Under the pieces are notes generated by a model that saw only the letters and a list, made by a program, of their open reading frames with translations, was not told the DNA's origin and made no database searches. A DNA stretch of 64,000 nucleotides from Candidatus Bathyarchaeota archaeon (GTDB lineage: Archaea; Thermoproteota; Bathyarchaeia; Bathyarchaeales; Bathycorpusculaceae). Below, in pieces: positions 27,620 through 35,834 of the stretch. Position numbers and translations under genes: made by a program. Numbering within the stretch: position 1 is the stretch's first letter; the number at the start of each line of letters is the position of its first letter. The stretch lies in the NCBI GenBank assembly GCA_022865885.1, contig JALHSQ010000086.1, positions 1-64,000 on the forward strand, given 5' to 3'.

Positions 27620-28086
27620 GAAAAATCGAAGCACGAATAAAGACCCCATTTGGCGAGATTAGTATCGAAGGCGAGAACCCGCAAGAAATCCTCAGCATGC
27701 TTGACGCGTTCCCAGAGAACTTTATGGAAAAAGTCGGTGACTTTGTGTCAAACCGTATAGCCCCGTCGGGAGCTCAGTTGAAAGGTATCGTCGAATCCAC
27801 GACGGAGGGTCCAGTAATCATAGCGCATGAAAACCTCACACACTATGAAGCTATAGGCCTAACCCTTTATGCCTCAGAAGAAAAGAAAAGTACTGCTGCC
27901 CAAATCACAAGACTCCTAGAATCAAGTGGGATAAAATGCATGGTTCCAGCCCGCCTAAACGAAATGACCAAAAGAGGCCAAGTGTTTAAACCTGACCCGA
28001 ACAAGCCGGAATTTAAGCTAACGATTCAAGGGGAAAGATGGGTCGAAGATACCGTCCTCGCTAGGCTTAGAGGTAAAATGGGTTGA
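27616..28086 (+). CDS. Winged-helix protein with N-terminal beta-rich domain, cluster member 2
   Basis: 156 residues; its ATG overlaps the stop of the gene before it (ATGA). N-terminal ARIKTPFGEISIEGENPQEI matches the pattern of its neighbours (beta hairpin, acidic-Gly turn, then helix). The middle and C-terminal part (HYEAIGLTLYASEEKKSTAA onward) is a helical, winged-helix-like domain with NEMTKRGQVFKPDPNKPEFK as a plausible wing. A Pro-rich-free, soluble, cytoplasmic protein. Not recognised. Confidence 0.76.
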   Translation: MRKIEARIKTPFGEISIEGENPQEILSMLDAFPENFMEKVGDFVSNRIAPSGAQLKGIVESTTEGPVIIAHENLTHYEAIGLTLYASEEKKSTAAQITRLLESSGIKCMVPARLNEMTKRGQVFKPDPNKPEFKLTIQGERWVEDTVLARLRGKMG

Positions 28087-28598
28087 CTGGCCAAGCAGGC
28101 GACGTAACAGTCCAAGTCAAATACAAGGATGTTGAGAAAACCTTCTCGGGAAACATGGAAGAAGTGTGGCTGTGTATAAACAAGCTTTTCCTCGAATTTC
28201 TGCCATCTTTCAAGATTGCCAGCAAGTTGACACTAAACGTCGATCTGCAAAATATCGCCAAAGAGTGTGAAGGCATAATTGCTTTTTCAGAAGAAGGACC
28301 AAACCTGTTGGTTCCTAGGAGCAAGCTGACTGACAACGAAACATTGATCCTTTGGCTTACAGCCTATCACATAGGTTATCAACTGGGAGTCTTGAAAAAT
28401 GATTCGATGCCAAAGGATGAGTTACAGGCTAAGCTCTGCAAAGACGCAAAGATAGCAAGCACGCGCATTGGCGAACTTGTCAAGAATGAAATGGCAACCA
28501 AAGTTGCCGATGAAAGAATCAGAATCACGACTTTCGGCATCATCCAGACGCAAAAGGAAGTCTTGCCAAAGATCAAGGCAAGGATAGAACCTCGCTAG
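28083..28598 (+). CDS. Winged-helix protein with N-terminal beta-rich domain, cluster member 3
   Basis: 171 residues, starting at TTG 28083 overlapping the preceding TGA (TTGA). The N terminus, VQVKYKDVEKTFSGNMEEVW, is the third copy of the segment. Like member 2 it has an EGP-containing linker and a helical region (LTDNETLILWLTAYHIGYQL) before a winged-helix-like end (ASTRIGELVKNEMATKVAD). It lacks any enzymatic motif. Ends 20 bases from the convergent fourth gene. Confidence 0.75.
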   Translation: MTGQAGDVTVQVKYKDVEKTFSGNMEEVWLCINKLFLEFLPSFKIASKLTLNVDLQNIAKECEGIIAFSEEGPNLLVPRSKLTDNETLILWLTAYHIGYQLGVLKNDSMPKDELQAKLCKDAKIASTRIGELVKNEMATKVADERIRITTFGIIQTQKEVLPKIKARIEPR

Positions 28599-28617
28599 CT
28601 CATACCCAAAACATATT

Positions 28618-29034
28618 TCACGGAGGTCTTTTCTGCGCATATTGATACCTGCGTGGCCTGCCTTCTCGCGACAATATTCCATCCTTAACTAGGTCAATCA
28701 ACGCATGTGCCACTGCAGTACGATCATAATGAAAACCACGTTTTGCCATCTCGCCGTGTACTTCGCTCAAGCCTTTAGCGCGTGAGAACCAGCCTTCCTC
28801 CCAAAGTTTTTGGATTAGGCCTTTGCATGTTTCGGCTCTAGGCGGCGGCGAGCTTCTTTCCATCGTCATCGACGTTTCTTTTAGTCTTTCGGTTACTATC
28901 GAGAGAATCTTGTCTACTGTTGTCTGCAGCTGGTCTTCTTGGCAGTCTACTTCAAACTCTACTTCGCCAATCTTCATTTTGACGTGTATCGGGGGTCTGT
29001 GTTCCTTTTCGGTCAACGCCTCACCTTGTTGCAT
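28618..29034 (-). CDS. Winged-helix protein with N-terminal beta-rich domain, cluster member 4
   Basis: 138 residues on the opposite strand. After a polar 15-residue leader, VKMKIGEVEFEVDCQEDQL repeats the shared N-terminal segment most closely resembling member 1 (IGE-E-E-D). A Pro-rich hinge (SSPPPRAE) leads to a winged helix: QKLWEEGWFSRAKGLSEV, then RTAVAHALIDLVKDGILSRE and a basic tail GRPRRYQYAQKRPP. A perfect 11-bp palindrome sits four bases upstream of its ATG, which suggests it binds its own promoter. Divergent from nurA. Confidence 0.8.
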   Translation of the reverse strand: MQQGEALTEKEHRPPIHVKMKIGEVEFEVDCQEDQLQTTVDKILSIVTERLKETSMTMERSSPPPRAETCKGLIQKLWEEGWFSRAKGLSEVHGEMAKRGFHYDRTAVAHALIDLVKDGILSREGRPRRYQYAQKRPP

Positions 29035-29037
29035 ATT

Positions 29038-29066
29038 GTATTGCGCATCTTGTTCATGCGCAATAC
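29038..29066. promoter_or_regulatory. Perfect 11-bp inverted repeat, candidate operator between winged-helix gene 4 and nurA
   Basis: GTATTGCGCAT, 7-base spacer CTTGTTC, ATGCGCAATAC: an uninterrupted dyad of 29 bases. It lies between the start codon at 29034 and the TATA-like CTTAAATAT at 29066-29074, so it covers the expected transcript start of the minus-strand gene and abuts the promoter of nurA. By position it fits a repressor operator controlling both directions. No second full copy was noticed in the window. Confidence 0.7.
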
Positions 29067-29074
29067 TTAAATAT
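29066..29074. promoter_or_regulatory. TATA box, possibly shared by divergent genes
   Basis: CTTAAATAT reads as a TATA element in both directions. On the plus strand it predicts transcription close to 29100, which leaves nurA nearly leaderless; on the minus strand it predicts a start inside the palindrome. Confidence 0.5.
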
Positions 29075-29109
29075 CTCTACCTTCGACTATTGGTTATTGG
29101 TGAATCTTG

Positions 29110-30192
29110 GTGATTGAACAATACACTATTACAACAACGCCAAAATATAACTTTTCACATTCGACCATCGACACACCATTACCACTACGCTTCCTTGAGC
29201 AAAGCATCCACTCTCTGGAACAAGTGCAAAATCAAACCTTTCAACTAAATCAGCAAGACATTTCACGAATCAAGGACCCTGAAGCGTACACCCATGCACT
29301 AGAACTGGGGGAACAACCCATAAACCTGAAACCAAGGCATGAAGAAACCACAGTTGCAGCATGCGACACTTCAACTATAAAAATAGGCGAAACAAACACT
29401 GGCATGCTGATAGCAGTCAGAGGAGCAAGTGTTTGGAGGCAAAACAGGAATTACAGGTACACCAGGTTTGGACCGTTCATATTCCACATAACAGATGAGA
29501 ACAAAAGGGAAGTCTACAATATACTAGAAAAGGCATACTTTAGCAATCCTCACGAAATAGATCATCAAAGCTACCCAAATCTATTCCAGATACCAACGCG
29601 CATAGCCAATCTCTTGGAAAGATGGCTACAAACAATGCTTTCCAGAAGCTTGAACAACGGACTTGTCCTTTTTGATGGATCGCTCACCGCGGGAATAGGA
29701 GACATTCCAACATACCGCATGAAAGAAATGCTAGCATGTGCACGCCAAAAGGGGAATATTGTACTGGCTTTCTCAAAAGTGACAAATCTCAGAGTGAACG
29801 GACGCCTGATAACTGACGTTCCTCTTCGACATAGACCACCCTACTTGCTAGAGACAGTGGGTCTGAGACTTAAGCCCCCGATCGTATTACTCGGAGATGT
29901 CTACGTGGCAAGACTCACCCCGGGGAACTATGCTTTCAGACTTGATGTTGACAAGGAGAACCCTATCGAAGAGAAGATTGGAGCAGTGGAGAGACTTCTA
30001 GGAAACGATATATTCTCCCAGAGTTATCCTGAGACGCTCCGCCTAGCACACATTTTATGCACTTTCACAGCGAACGAAGTCATAGCTATGCAGCATTTTA
30101 CTGCAAGTGCATATGGATTGAGAATTGTCAACAGACCGGACATGCATAGACTCTTATTCGGTCCATTTGGAGGAGGCGAAGGCTACTCTTGA
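29110..30192 (+). CDS. nurA: NurA 5'-3' nuclease
   Basis: About 360 residues. NurA trims 5' strands at DNA ends together with the HerA translocase during recombinational repair. The RNase H-like nuclease core shows the first catalytic Asp in VAACDTST (Asp87), the second in LVLFDGSLT, and the conserved C-terminal NEVIAMQHFTASAYGLR block. GTG 29110 and TTG 29107 are both possible starts. It overlaps herA by TTGA. Mre11 and Rad50, often in the same operon in archaea, are not in this window. Confidence 0.92.
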   Translation: MIEQYTITTTPKYNFSHSTIDTPLPLRFLEQSIHSLEQVQNQTFQLNQQDISRIKDPEAYTHALELGEQPINLKPRHEETTVAACDTSTIKIGETNTGMLIAVRGASVWRQNRNYRYTRFGPFIFHITDENKREVYNILEKAYFSNPHEIDHQSYPNLFQIPTRIANLLERWLQTMLSRSLNNGLVLFDGSLTAGIGDIPTYRMKEMLACARQKGNIVLAFSKVTNLRVNGRLITDVPLRHRPPYLLETVGLRLKPPIVLLGDVYVARLTPGNYAFRLDVDKENPIEEKIGAVERLLGNDIFSQSYPETLRLAHILCTFTANEVIAMQHFTASAYGLRIVNRPDMHRLLFGPFGGGEGYS

Positions 30193-31649
30193 AACTGTAT
30201 AGAAAGGAAGGCAACATTTTGCAGATCTTGAGTTCTCCAAACGAAAACATAGAAAAGGGAGATTATTTGCTGGTTGAGGATTCCGACGCTAACAAAGCAT
30301 TGATTGCACAGGTAATTGACGTTCAATTTGCCAGCGTTCCAGGTGTTCTTGAAGAATTACTACGCAGTCTTCCTGACGATGGCGAACTCGTTCAAGGAGA
30401 AGACTTTGACCCGCTAGAAATTGCCCCTCACGTAACGTACATTCAGGACGCTAGCCTGCTGATGTGCAGAATTCGAGCTACAGTAGAAAATGGGAATTTG
30501 AGCCCCAGCAGTTCATGGCTTCCCTCACGTTCCCAATCATCGATCAAGAAACTTCCAATTCCGAAGCTGCTGGAGCTTGCACACGTGAACGGGAGGCTCC
30601 CTATAATCTTGGGCGAAACCAAAGACTCTTCACCTTTGGCGATTGATGCAACACATTTGGATGGAAGACTTAACATAATAACTGGAAAGAAGGAGACAGG
30701 CAAATCCCATCTTTCTAAGCTTCTGATGACAAGCCTAGTGGGGTATAAAGCCACAGTCGTTGTTTTTGATTTAAATGGCGAATACTTAAGCTTGGGAATG
30801 ACTAGTGATGGAAAAAGAAACGCGAATTACGATAAGATTCATGTTTTAACACCATCCCAGAACTTCCAAGTGGCTTTGAAACAGTTGAATCTGCATGTCT
30901 TGCTCGGCATTCTCATCCATGCACTCCATTTGCCTGGAACATCCGCTCGGGAATTCAGACGCATATGGCAGTCTCTGAGAGAAAAAAACATGCTCAGCTT
31001 GCACGAGTTAGGCGAAGCTATCCGTAACTGGAACTGCAACCAGCATGTTCGCGACGCTCTGTTTGCGCGATACCATTCCCTCCTCAATTCCGGCTTTTTC
31101 ACTGACAATGTCGCTGAAGCTGCAGCTTTGGAAGATTCCATGCTCAAGGCCAAAGAGGAAGGCGGCGCATTGATTGTAAACCTTCGAAGCACTTCAGCTA
31201 TCGACAGGCAAATAGTCGTTGAATATGTGCTTGGAAAACTAGTGGAATCCTTGACAAGCATGAAGCTGAAAGCAGTCTTTCTATTCGCTGAAGAAGCACA
31301 CCTTTACTTGCGTGAAACTTACTGGGACGATATTGTGACACGTATGAGACATTTCGGAATTTTCACTACATTCATAACGAATCAGCCGGATACGATTCGA
31401 GAAAACATCTATCGCCAAGCAGATAATATCTTTCTTTTCAACTTCACGAATGAACATGATCTAGACGTTGTGTCACGCGCAGCACGAGTCGACGCGGAAA
31501 CAGTAAGATCAATTGCCAGAGACTTACCTCCTCAGCATTGTCTTGCCCTAGGCAAAGTGGTGAAAGACTTTCCAATGGTAGTCAAAACAAAAACTATAGA
31601 TGTTAAGACAATGGGGGAAACAAGACTGTTTTTCAAGGATCTTGCATGA
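30189..31649 (+). CDS. herA: HerA bipolar DNA translocase
   Basis: 486 residues. Hexameric FtsK/HerA ATPase that drives DNA through the NurA nuclease. N-terminal HAS-barrel-like domain (GDYLLVEDSDANKALIAQ) precedes the ATPase: Walker A GKKETGKS (166-173), VFDLNGEY after it, Walker B VFLFAEEAHLYL, and the FTTFITNQPDTI sensor region. Usual HerA Walker A is G-x-T-G-S-GKS; here KE replaces the Gly-Ser pair. Starts with TTG inside the nurA stop, so tightly coupled. Confidence 0.93.
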   Translation: MKLYRKEGNILQILSSPNENIEKGDYLLVEDSDANKALIAQVIDVQFASVPGVLEELLRSLPDDGELVQGEDFDPLEIAPHVTYIQDASLLMCRIRATVENGNLSPSSSWLPSRSQSSIKKLPIPKLLELAHVNGRLPIILGETKDSSPLAIDATHLDGRLNIITGKKETGKSHLSKLLMTSLVGYKATVVVFDLNGEYLSLGMTSDGKRNANYDKIHVLTPSQNFQVALKQLNLHVLLGILIHALHLPGTSAREFRRIWQSLREKNMLSLHELGEAIRNWNCNQHVRDALFARYHSLLNSGFFTDNVAEAAALEDSMLKAKEEGGALIVNLRSTSAIDRQIVVEYVLGKLVESLTSMKLKAVFLFAEEAHLYLRETYWDDIVTRMRHFGIFTTFITNQPDTIRENIYRQADNIFLFNFTNEHDLDVVSRAARVDAETVRSIARDLPPQHCLALGKVVKDFPMVVKTKTIDVKTMGETRLFFKDLA

Positions 31650-31721
31650 AATACGCTGTGGAAACTTGCTCAATAGCGCAAAAAGAAAGATCAGCATAAG
31701 GAAACAGCGTTTGTCTAAATC

Positions 31722-32183
31722 TCAAATGCTTTCTTTTCCAAGCTCTTTCAGCTTTTCTCTGTTTCCTTGGAAGAAAGCCCTGAAGGTCTTTGTCAAATCG
31801 TATGTTTCCACGAGGTCCAAGGCGACCCATCTTAACTCTTCTGCATCACTTACCGCATTTGCCGAACCGCCTCGGACTCTCACATAATAATCCAAGATCA
31901 CAAAATGATACCTGATTCTTCCACTTTCGTCTCGATCTATGTTGTCCACAACGTCAATATGTTCTGGCTGCTCGACTTCGAGACCAGTCTCCTCCTTGAC
32001 TTCCCTCAAGACCGTTTGCTCCAAGCTTTCCCCAAGTTCTACTAATCCACCTGGAATACTCCACTTGCCTCGTCCCGGGTCATTTTTCCTTTTCTCAAGC
32101 AGTAATCTGCCATCTTTGATTATTACTGCGCCTACCCCGACGAGCGGCTGGTCTGGATACAGTCTCTTCAATGGAAACACCAT
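31722..32183 (-). CDS. Nudix hydrolase (ADP-ribose pyrophosphatase type)
   Basis: 153 residues. Complete Nudix box, GGLVELGESLEQTVLREV followed by KEETGLEVE (Gx5Ex7REUxEExGU), which binds magnesium and cleaves nucleoside diphosphates linked to another group. The early IPGGL context and size match MutT/ADP-ribose pyrophosphatase-like members; the true substrate is unknown. It follows the permease gene by 15 bases on the same strand. Confidence 0.92.
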   Translation of the reverse strand: MVFPLKRLYPDQPLVGVGAVIIKDGRLLLEKRKNDPGRGKWSIPGGLVELGESLEQTVLREVKEETGLEVEQPEHIDVVDNIDRDESGRIRYHFVILDYYVRVRGGSANAVSDAEELRWVALDLVETYDLTKTFRAFFQGNREKLKELGKESI

Positions 32184-32198
32184 GAGAATGATGGTACA

Positions 32199-33446
32199 TC
32201 ATTCGTACCTTAGGGCGTCTACGGGTTTAAGCTTTGAAGCTCGCCAAGCTGGGTAAATTGCAAAGATTGCACTGATTCCTATGCCGAAGGTCAAGGCTAG
32301 TATGGTCACTGTTGGAGTTAAGACAGGAGTTATCGTCATCCCACCGGTTCCTGCTCCTTGATTTCCAAAGAATCCGCCGCCACCGCCGCCTCTGAAGACT
32401 ACCGCAACCACGTTTGCTAAAATCCAACCTGAAGCCACGCCGATCAGTGCGCCCATCAAGCCAATTATCACCGATTCACAAAGGAAAATCAGAAGCACCG
32501 TTCGGCTTTTCATGCCCAACGCTTTAAGTATACCTATCTCTCTGGTTCGCTCCATCAAAGATACGATCATGATATTCATTATGCCTATCCCTGCCACTAG
32601 AAGCGAGATAGCAGCAATTCCAGCCAAGAATAGTTCTATAATTGAGAAAACACTTGAAAGAATGCTAAGCACCGCAGTTGAAGATACTACCGATACTTCC
32701 CCGTTGAAAGCACTCGTTATGGCCTTGGAAGTGCCGTCGATCGTTGCTTTGTCATCGCTCTTCAATTTCACAATTATCGTATCACATTCATCGGTTCCAA
32801 AGAAGCTTTGTGCTTGAGAAATTGGAATGTAGACACTAGAGTCCGAAGGTCCGCCGATGCCGAAGCCTCCGACCTCTTTGAGGACAGACGCAACAGTGCC
32901 AGCATAAGTCTCATTCTTGGGCGGGCGTGCAGTTGCGTTAGGCCAGATGACTTCAACGGCGTCATTTGCACTACAGAGTATTGTCCCATTCTTCCAAGGA
33001 TCACTTACTCGTTTTCCAACCACAACAGTGTCAGCTCCAGGGTTTGAAGGAATCTGAACACTGTCACCGACGAAGGTACTGCTGTAAATGCTTGCATACT
33101 CAGCGAAATCCACACCCACTATGGAAGTGACCCGCTCTCTGTCACCAAATCTAACATAACCTACCTTTTGGATTACAGCCGTCGACATCGTGACATTCTC
33201 TATTCCGTTAATTATCTGCGTGTCATTGATCAGCAATATCCCTGAACCGCCTGTGCTAACTCCGCCATTTGCGCCAGCGCCGAAACCCCTCCCAGCGGTA
33301 ACAATCAGCGTGTCGGTGGCAAATCCTCTTTGAAGCTGTCCAGTTATAGTGTTTTGCAGACCCTGAGTAATTGAAAGCAAGGCAACGATTGCTGCAATGC
33401 CGATAACTACCCCCAAGGTGGTTAAACCTGCACGAAGCTTCCTCAA
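32199..33446 (-). CDS. ABC transporter permease of the MacB/FtsX type, without neighbouring ATPase
   Basis: 415 residues. N-terminal membrane helix (TTLGVVIGIAAIVALLSIT), a large extracytoplasmic domain (about 50-270), then three C-terminal helices with MERTREIGILKALGMK, the hallmark coupling segment of FtsX-like permeases. A Gly-rich string (RGGGGGGFFGNQG) precedes the last helix. The first codons code for RKLRAG only; homologues have about 10-15 more residues, and here an in-frame TGA lies just upstream with only TTG 33446 as start. No ABC ATPase or MacA-like subunit is adjacent. It lies 34 bases after pyrH on the same strand. Confidence 0.85.
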   Translation of the reverse strand: MRKLRAGLTTLGVVIGIAAIVALLSITQGLQNTITGQLQRGFATDTLIVTAGRGFGAGANGGVSTGGSGILLINDTQIINGIENVTMSTAVIQKVGYVRFGDRERVTSIVGVDFAEYASIYSSTFVGDSVQIPSNPGADTVVVGKRVSDPWKNGTILCSANDAVEVIWPNATARPPKNETYAGTVASVLKEVGGFGIGGPSDSSVYIPISQAQSFFGTDECDTIIVKLKSDDKATIDGTSKAITSAFNGEVSVVSSTAVLSILSSVFSIIELFLAGIAAISLLVAGIGIMNIMIVSLMERTREIGILKALGMKSRTVLLIFLCESVIIGLMGALIGVASGWILANVVAVVFRGGGGGGFFGNQGAGTGGMTITPVLTPTVTILALTFGIGISAIFAIYPAWRASKLKPVDALRYE

Positions 33447-33480
33447 TCTTATAGCCTGATGAAGAAGTCAGGAAGTAATC

Positions 33481-34155
33481 TTACTCAATAGTCGTTCCTA
33501 TGTTTTCTCCGTTGATGGCCAGTAGCACGTTTTCAGGCTTGTTTCCGTTGACGACAATGACCTTGGCTCCTGCCTTCATGAGGAGTTTCACTGCTTTGGG
33601 GTCGAGAATCTGGTGCATTCCGGCCTTATGCTTGTCTTCAGCAAGTGCCTGTGATAGTTCGCTGAAACGCATATGGTCCAGTTTGATGGCGTCTGAATGT
33701 TTTTTGGGGTCTTTGCTGTAAACTCCTTCTTGGTCGGTGGCCTTCACGTACAGGTCAGCCTCTATGTTTTCAGCGACTAAGGCGGCGACGTTGTCGGTTG
33801 TCATACCAGATTTCAGTCCGCCCATAACCATGATCTTTCCTTCGTGGACGCATCTCGCTGCATCTTCGATTGTTAATGGGACAATTCCACATCCGAGTTC
33901 GCGGAGCTGCTTGAGGAATAGTTGAGCGAAAAGTCTTGAAACCGATATTGCTAGGTCATCCTGAGCTTCCTCTGTTAATCCGAGCTTCTTTCCAACTTGA
34001 ATCAACTCCCTAGCCAGTGTGCCACCGCCCACGACAGTAGCCACAACGTGTCCTTGCGTCTTCAGATTCCTTAACAGATCAACATATTTCTTGATCAGTT
34101 CAGGGTTGGCTGGGGAAGCAACAATCGAGCCGCCGATTCTGAGTACGATACGCAT
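33481..34155 (-). CDS. pyrH: Uridylate kinase (archaeal UMP kinase)
   Basis: 224 residues of the amino-acid kinase family; phosphorylates UMP to UDP. It has the short archaeal N terminus, MRIVLRIGGSIV, followed by VVGGGTLARELIQ and the substrate loop GGLKSGMTTDNVAALVAE; KATDQEGVYSKDP is the nucleotide-binding end. The frame is open upstream to 34248 but the family start is ATG 34155. Divergent from the ThiI-like pseudogene, whose decay abuts its 5' side. Confidence 0.95.
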   Translation of the reverse strand: MRIVLRIGGSIVASPANPELIKKYVDLLRNLKTQGHVVATVVGGGTLARELIQVGKKLGLTEEAQDDLAISVSRLFAQLFLKQLRELGCGIVPLTIEDAARCVHEGKIMVMGGLKSGMTTDNVAALVAENIEADLYVKATDQEGVYSKDPKKHSDAIKLDHMRFSELSQALAEDKHKAGMHQILDPKAVKLLMKAGAKVIVVNGNKPENVLLAINGENIGTTIE

Positions 34156-34259
34156 TGGTTCTGCAGCCTCTGAAAGCACATTATGCAAGCTTTCGCCGTT
34201 AAAACCTTTTTGAGAGTCATCATGGCGGAAGAAGTGCCGCGTCACCATGCGTCTGGAAA

Positions 34260-34657
34260 AAAGCTACGTGTGAAATTCTTGAGACTAAACGTGAAACATG
34301 GAGGATGTTTCATCCACGCAAGGGAGAAACCCGCGGCATTGTTACAGGCGAAGCATTAGGGGAGCAAGTAAGCTAAACGCCCGCCGATTCGAAAGTCTCG
34401 AATGAGGCTACAGGAAAGCATCCGATACATCGCTCTCTCCTCGGCTTTGATAAGACAGAAACATTGGTGCGAAAGATTGGAACATATGACGTCTCGCTTC
34501 GAAAAACTAACGGAGGCTGCAGTGCAGCACCAGATTAACTGGCAGCTAAAGCGAAGCTAAAGCGAAGCTAGAACTCGCAAAGAAGGCTGAAGCTGAGATT
34601 GGCGTAGAAGGAATGGTTGAGGAGTCAGTAAGGTCAACCAAGATCATCTCGGTCTAG
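34260..34657 (+). pseudogene. ThiI-like tRNA sulfurtransferase, decayed C-terminal part
   Basis: Translated with tolerance for errors, the stretch reads as the C-terminal half of a ThiI-type PP-loop enzyme: RGIVTGEALGEQVS, then NEATGKHPIHRSLLGFDKTE, RKIGTYDVSLRKTNGGCSAA and finally GVEGMVEESVRSTKIISV before TAG. ThiI puts sulfur on uridine 8 of tRNA. It is broken: a stop replaces the expected Gln after GEQVS (TAA for CAA), another stop follows CSAAPD, and an 11-bp tandem duplication at 34549-34570 shifts the frame; removing one copy restores LAAKAKLELAKKAEAEIG. The N-terminal half, with THUMP and PP-loop, is missing. Confidence 0.85.
34549..34570 (+). repeat. 11-bp tandem duplication inside pseudogene
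   Basis: AAGCGAAGCTA occurs twice in direct succession. Being 11 bases it shifts the reading frame of the decayed ThiI-like gene, and deleting one unit rejoins the two coding parts exactly. It looks like a replication-slippage event. Confidence 0.85.
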
Positions 34658-34677
34658 CCTATGCTGAAACTTATTTA

Positions 34678-35604
34678 GTGAAAGCGTCCACTTTGAATGT
34701 TATGTCTTCAGCTGATGTTGCGGTGCGAGTGTTTCGGACGTTGGAAAGTGAAGGTCTCCGAGTGCTGCAAGTCATTGAGGCTGCTATGAGTCAGCACGAG
34801 TTTGTTTCAAGGGAGCAAGTTGCGAAATTCTCTAAACTTGACCTTGCGAGAGATACAGATTTCAGGTTGAACCAACTGAGCCAGCTAGGTCTCATATATC
34901 GAGTGAGAGGTGCCTATGTCGGTTACACGTTGAATTATGCTGGCTACGATTGCTTGGCATTAAATGCTCTTGTCAAAGCTGGCGTGCTTGAAGCTTTTGG
35001 CAAATCATTAGGGGTAGGTAAAGAGGCGGATGTGTTTGATGCGTTGAGTCCTGGCGGTGAGCGAGTAGCTGTGAAGTTTCAGAGGCTAGGCAGAATAAGC
35101 TTTCGTCAAACACAAAGAAAAAGAGGGTACACGAAAGAGCATGCGAGCTGGATTTTCCAGTCGAGACTCGCAGCAGAAAAGGAGTATCAAGCCTTGGAAC
35201 TGGTTTATCCGCTTGGGGTAGCAGTCCCCAAGCCAATAAGCCAAAACCGCCACGTCATAGTCATGGGAATGATTGAAGGAGCCGAATTGGCAGAATCGAA
35301 AAAGATACTTAGGCCAGAGCGAGTCTTGAAGGAGATATTGCTCAATGTGAGAAGAGCTTACTTGAAGGCTGGCGTTGTCCATGCGGACCTCAGCGAATAC
35401 AATGTAATTCTGAAGCCTGACAAACATATCCTCATTATCGACTGGCCACAGTATGTTAAGAAGGAACATCAAAACGCTGAACTGTTTCTAACACGTGACG
35501 TGAAGAATGTTGTGCGTTATTTCAGCCGCAAACATATGCTAAACATCAAAGCCGATGAAGCCTTGGAATATGTGATTGGGAAGCGCAGAATAGCGTTCTC
35601 TTAG
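34678..35604 (+). CDS. rio2: RIO2-family serine/threonine kinase
   Basis: About 308 residues (GTG 34678; ATG 34702 also in frame). N-terminal winged helix (FVSREQVAKFSKLDLARDTD) typical of RIO2, then the RIO kinase fold with phosphate loop GVGKEADVFDAL, Lys in VAVKFQRLG, catalytic VVHADLSEYNV and metal-binding IDWPQYV. RIO2 acts in maturation of the small ribosomal subunit. Its 3' end overlaps the convergent LSm gene by 4 bases. Confidence 0.96.
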   Translation: MKASTLNVMSSADVAVRVFRTLESEGLRVLQVIEAAMSQHEFVSREQVAKFSKLDLARDTDFRLNQLSQLGLIYRVRGAYVGYTLNYAGYDCLALNALVKAGVLEAFGKSLGVGKEADVFDALSPGGERVAVKFQRLGRISFRQTQRKRGYTKEHASWIFQSRLAAEKEYQALELVYPLGVAVPKPISQNRHVIVMGMIEGAELAESKKILRPERVLKEILLNVRRAYLKAGVVHADLSEYNVILKPDKHILIIDWPQYVKKEHQNAELFLTRDVKNVVRYFSRKHMLNIKADEALEYVIGKRRIAFS

Positions 35605-35834
35605 GCAGATCCCAACATTATGTAGAGAATGTTGTTTCCGCGTAACAGCACATTGCCATAGTTAGTCAATAGTTGCTCTTCTCTGCATTCAGTTGCTCCT
35701 TCCAATAGTATGTTCATGTGTCCGTCGCACTTGATCATCTTGCCCTTGTATTCGCAACCGTTTTTCAACATAACTGAGATTCCAGCGTTCAATTGCTTGA
35801 TAAGGACGTTCAGCGGTTTTTTGCTAGGTTCCAT
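35601..35834 (-). CDS. LSm (Sm-like) RNA-binding protein
   Basis: 77 residues. Sm1 motif ISVMLKNGCEYKGKMIKCDG with HMNILLEGATE, and Sm2 motif NYGNVLLRGNNILYIML. Archaeal Sm proteins form seven-membered rings that bind U-rich RNA. ATG 35834 (MEPSKKPLNVL) fits the family; the frame extends to 35930 but the additional part is basic and unlike the family. Confidence 0.94.
   Translation of the reverse strand: MEPSKKPLNVLIKQLNAGISVMLKNGCEYKGKMIKCDGHMNILLEGATECREEQLLTNYGNVLLRGNNILYIMLGSA

Noticed and set aside
34260-34657. Structured non-coding RNA (RNase P or SRP RNA) between pyrH and rio2
   Set aside because: Short strings such as ACAGAAAC and GGAAAG recall RNase P, but spacing and folding do not fit, and the stretch translates to ThiI-like protein after repair of simple mutations.
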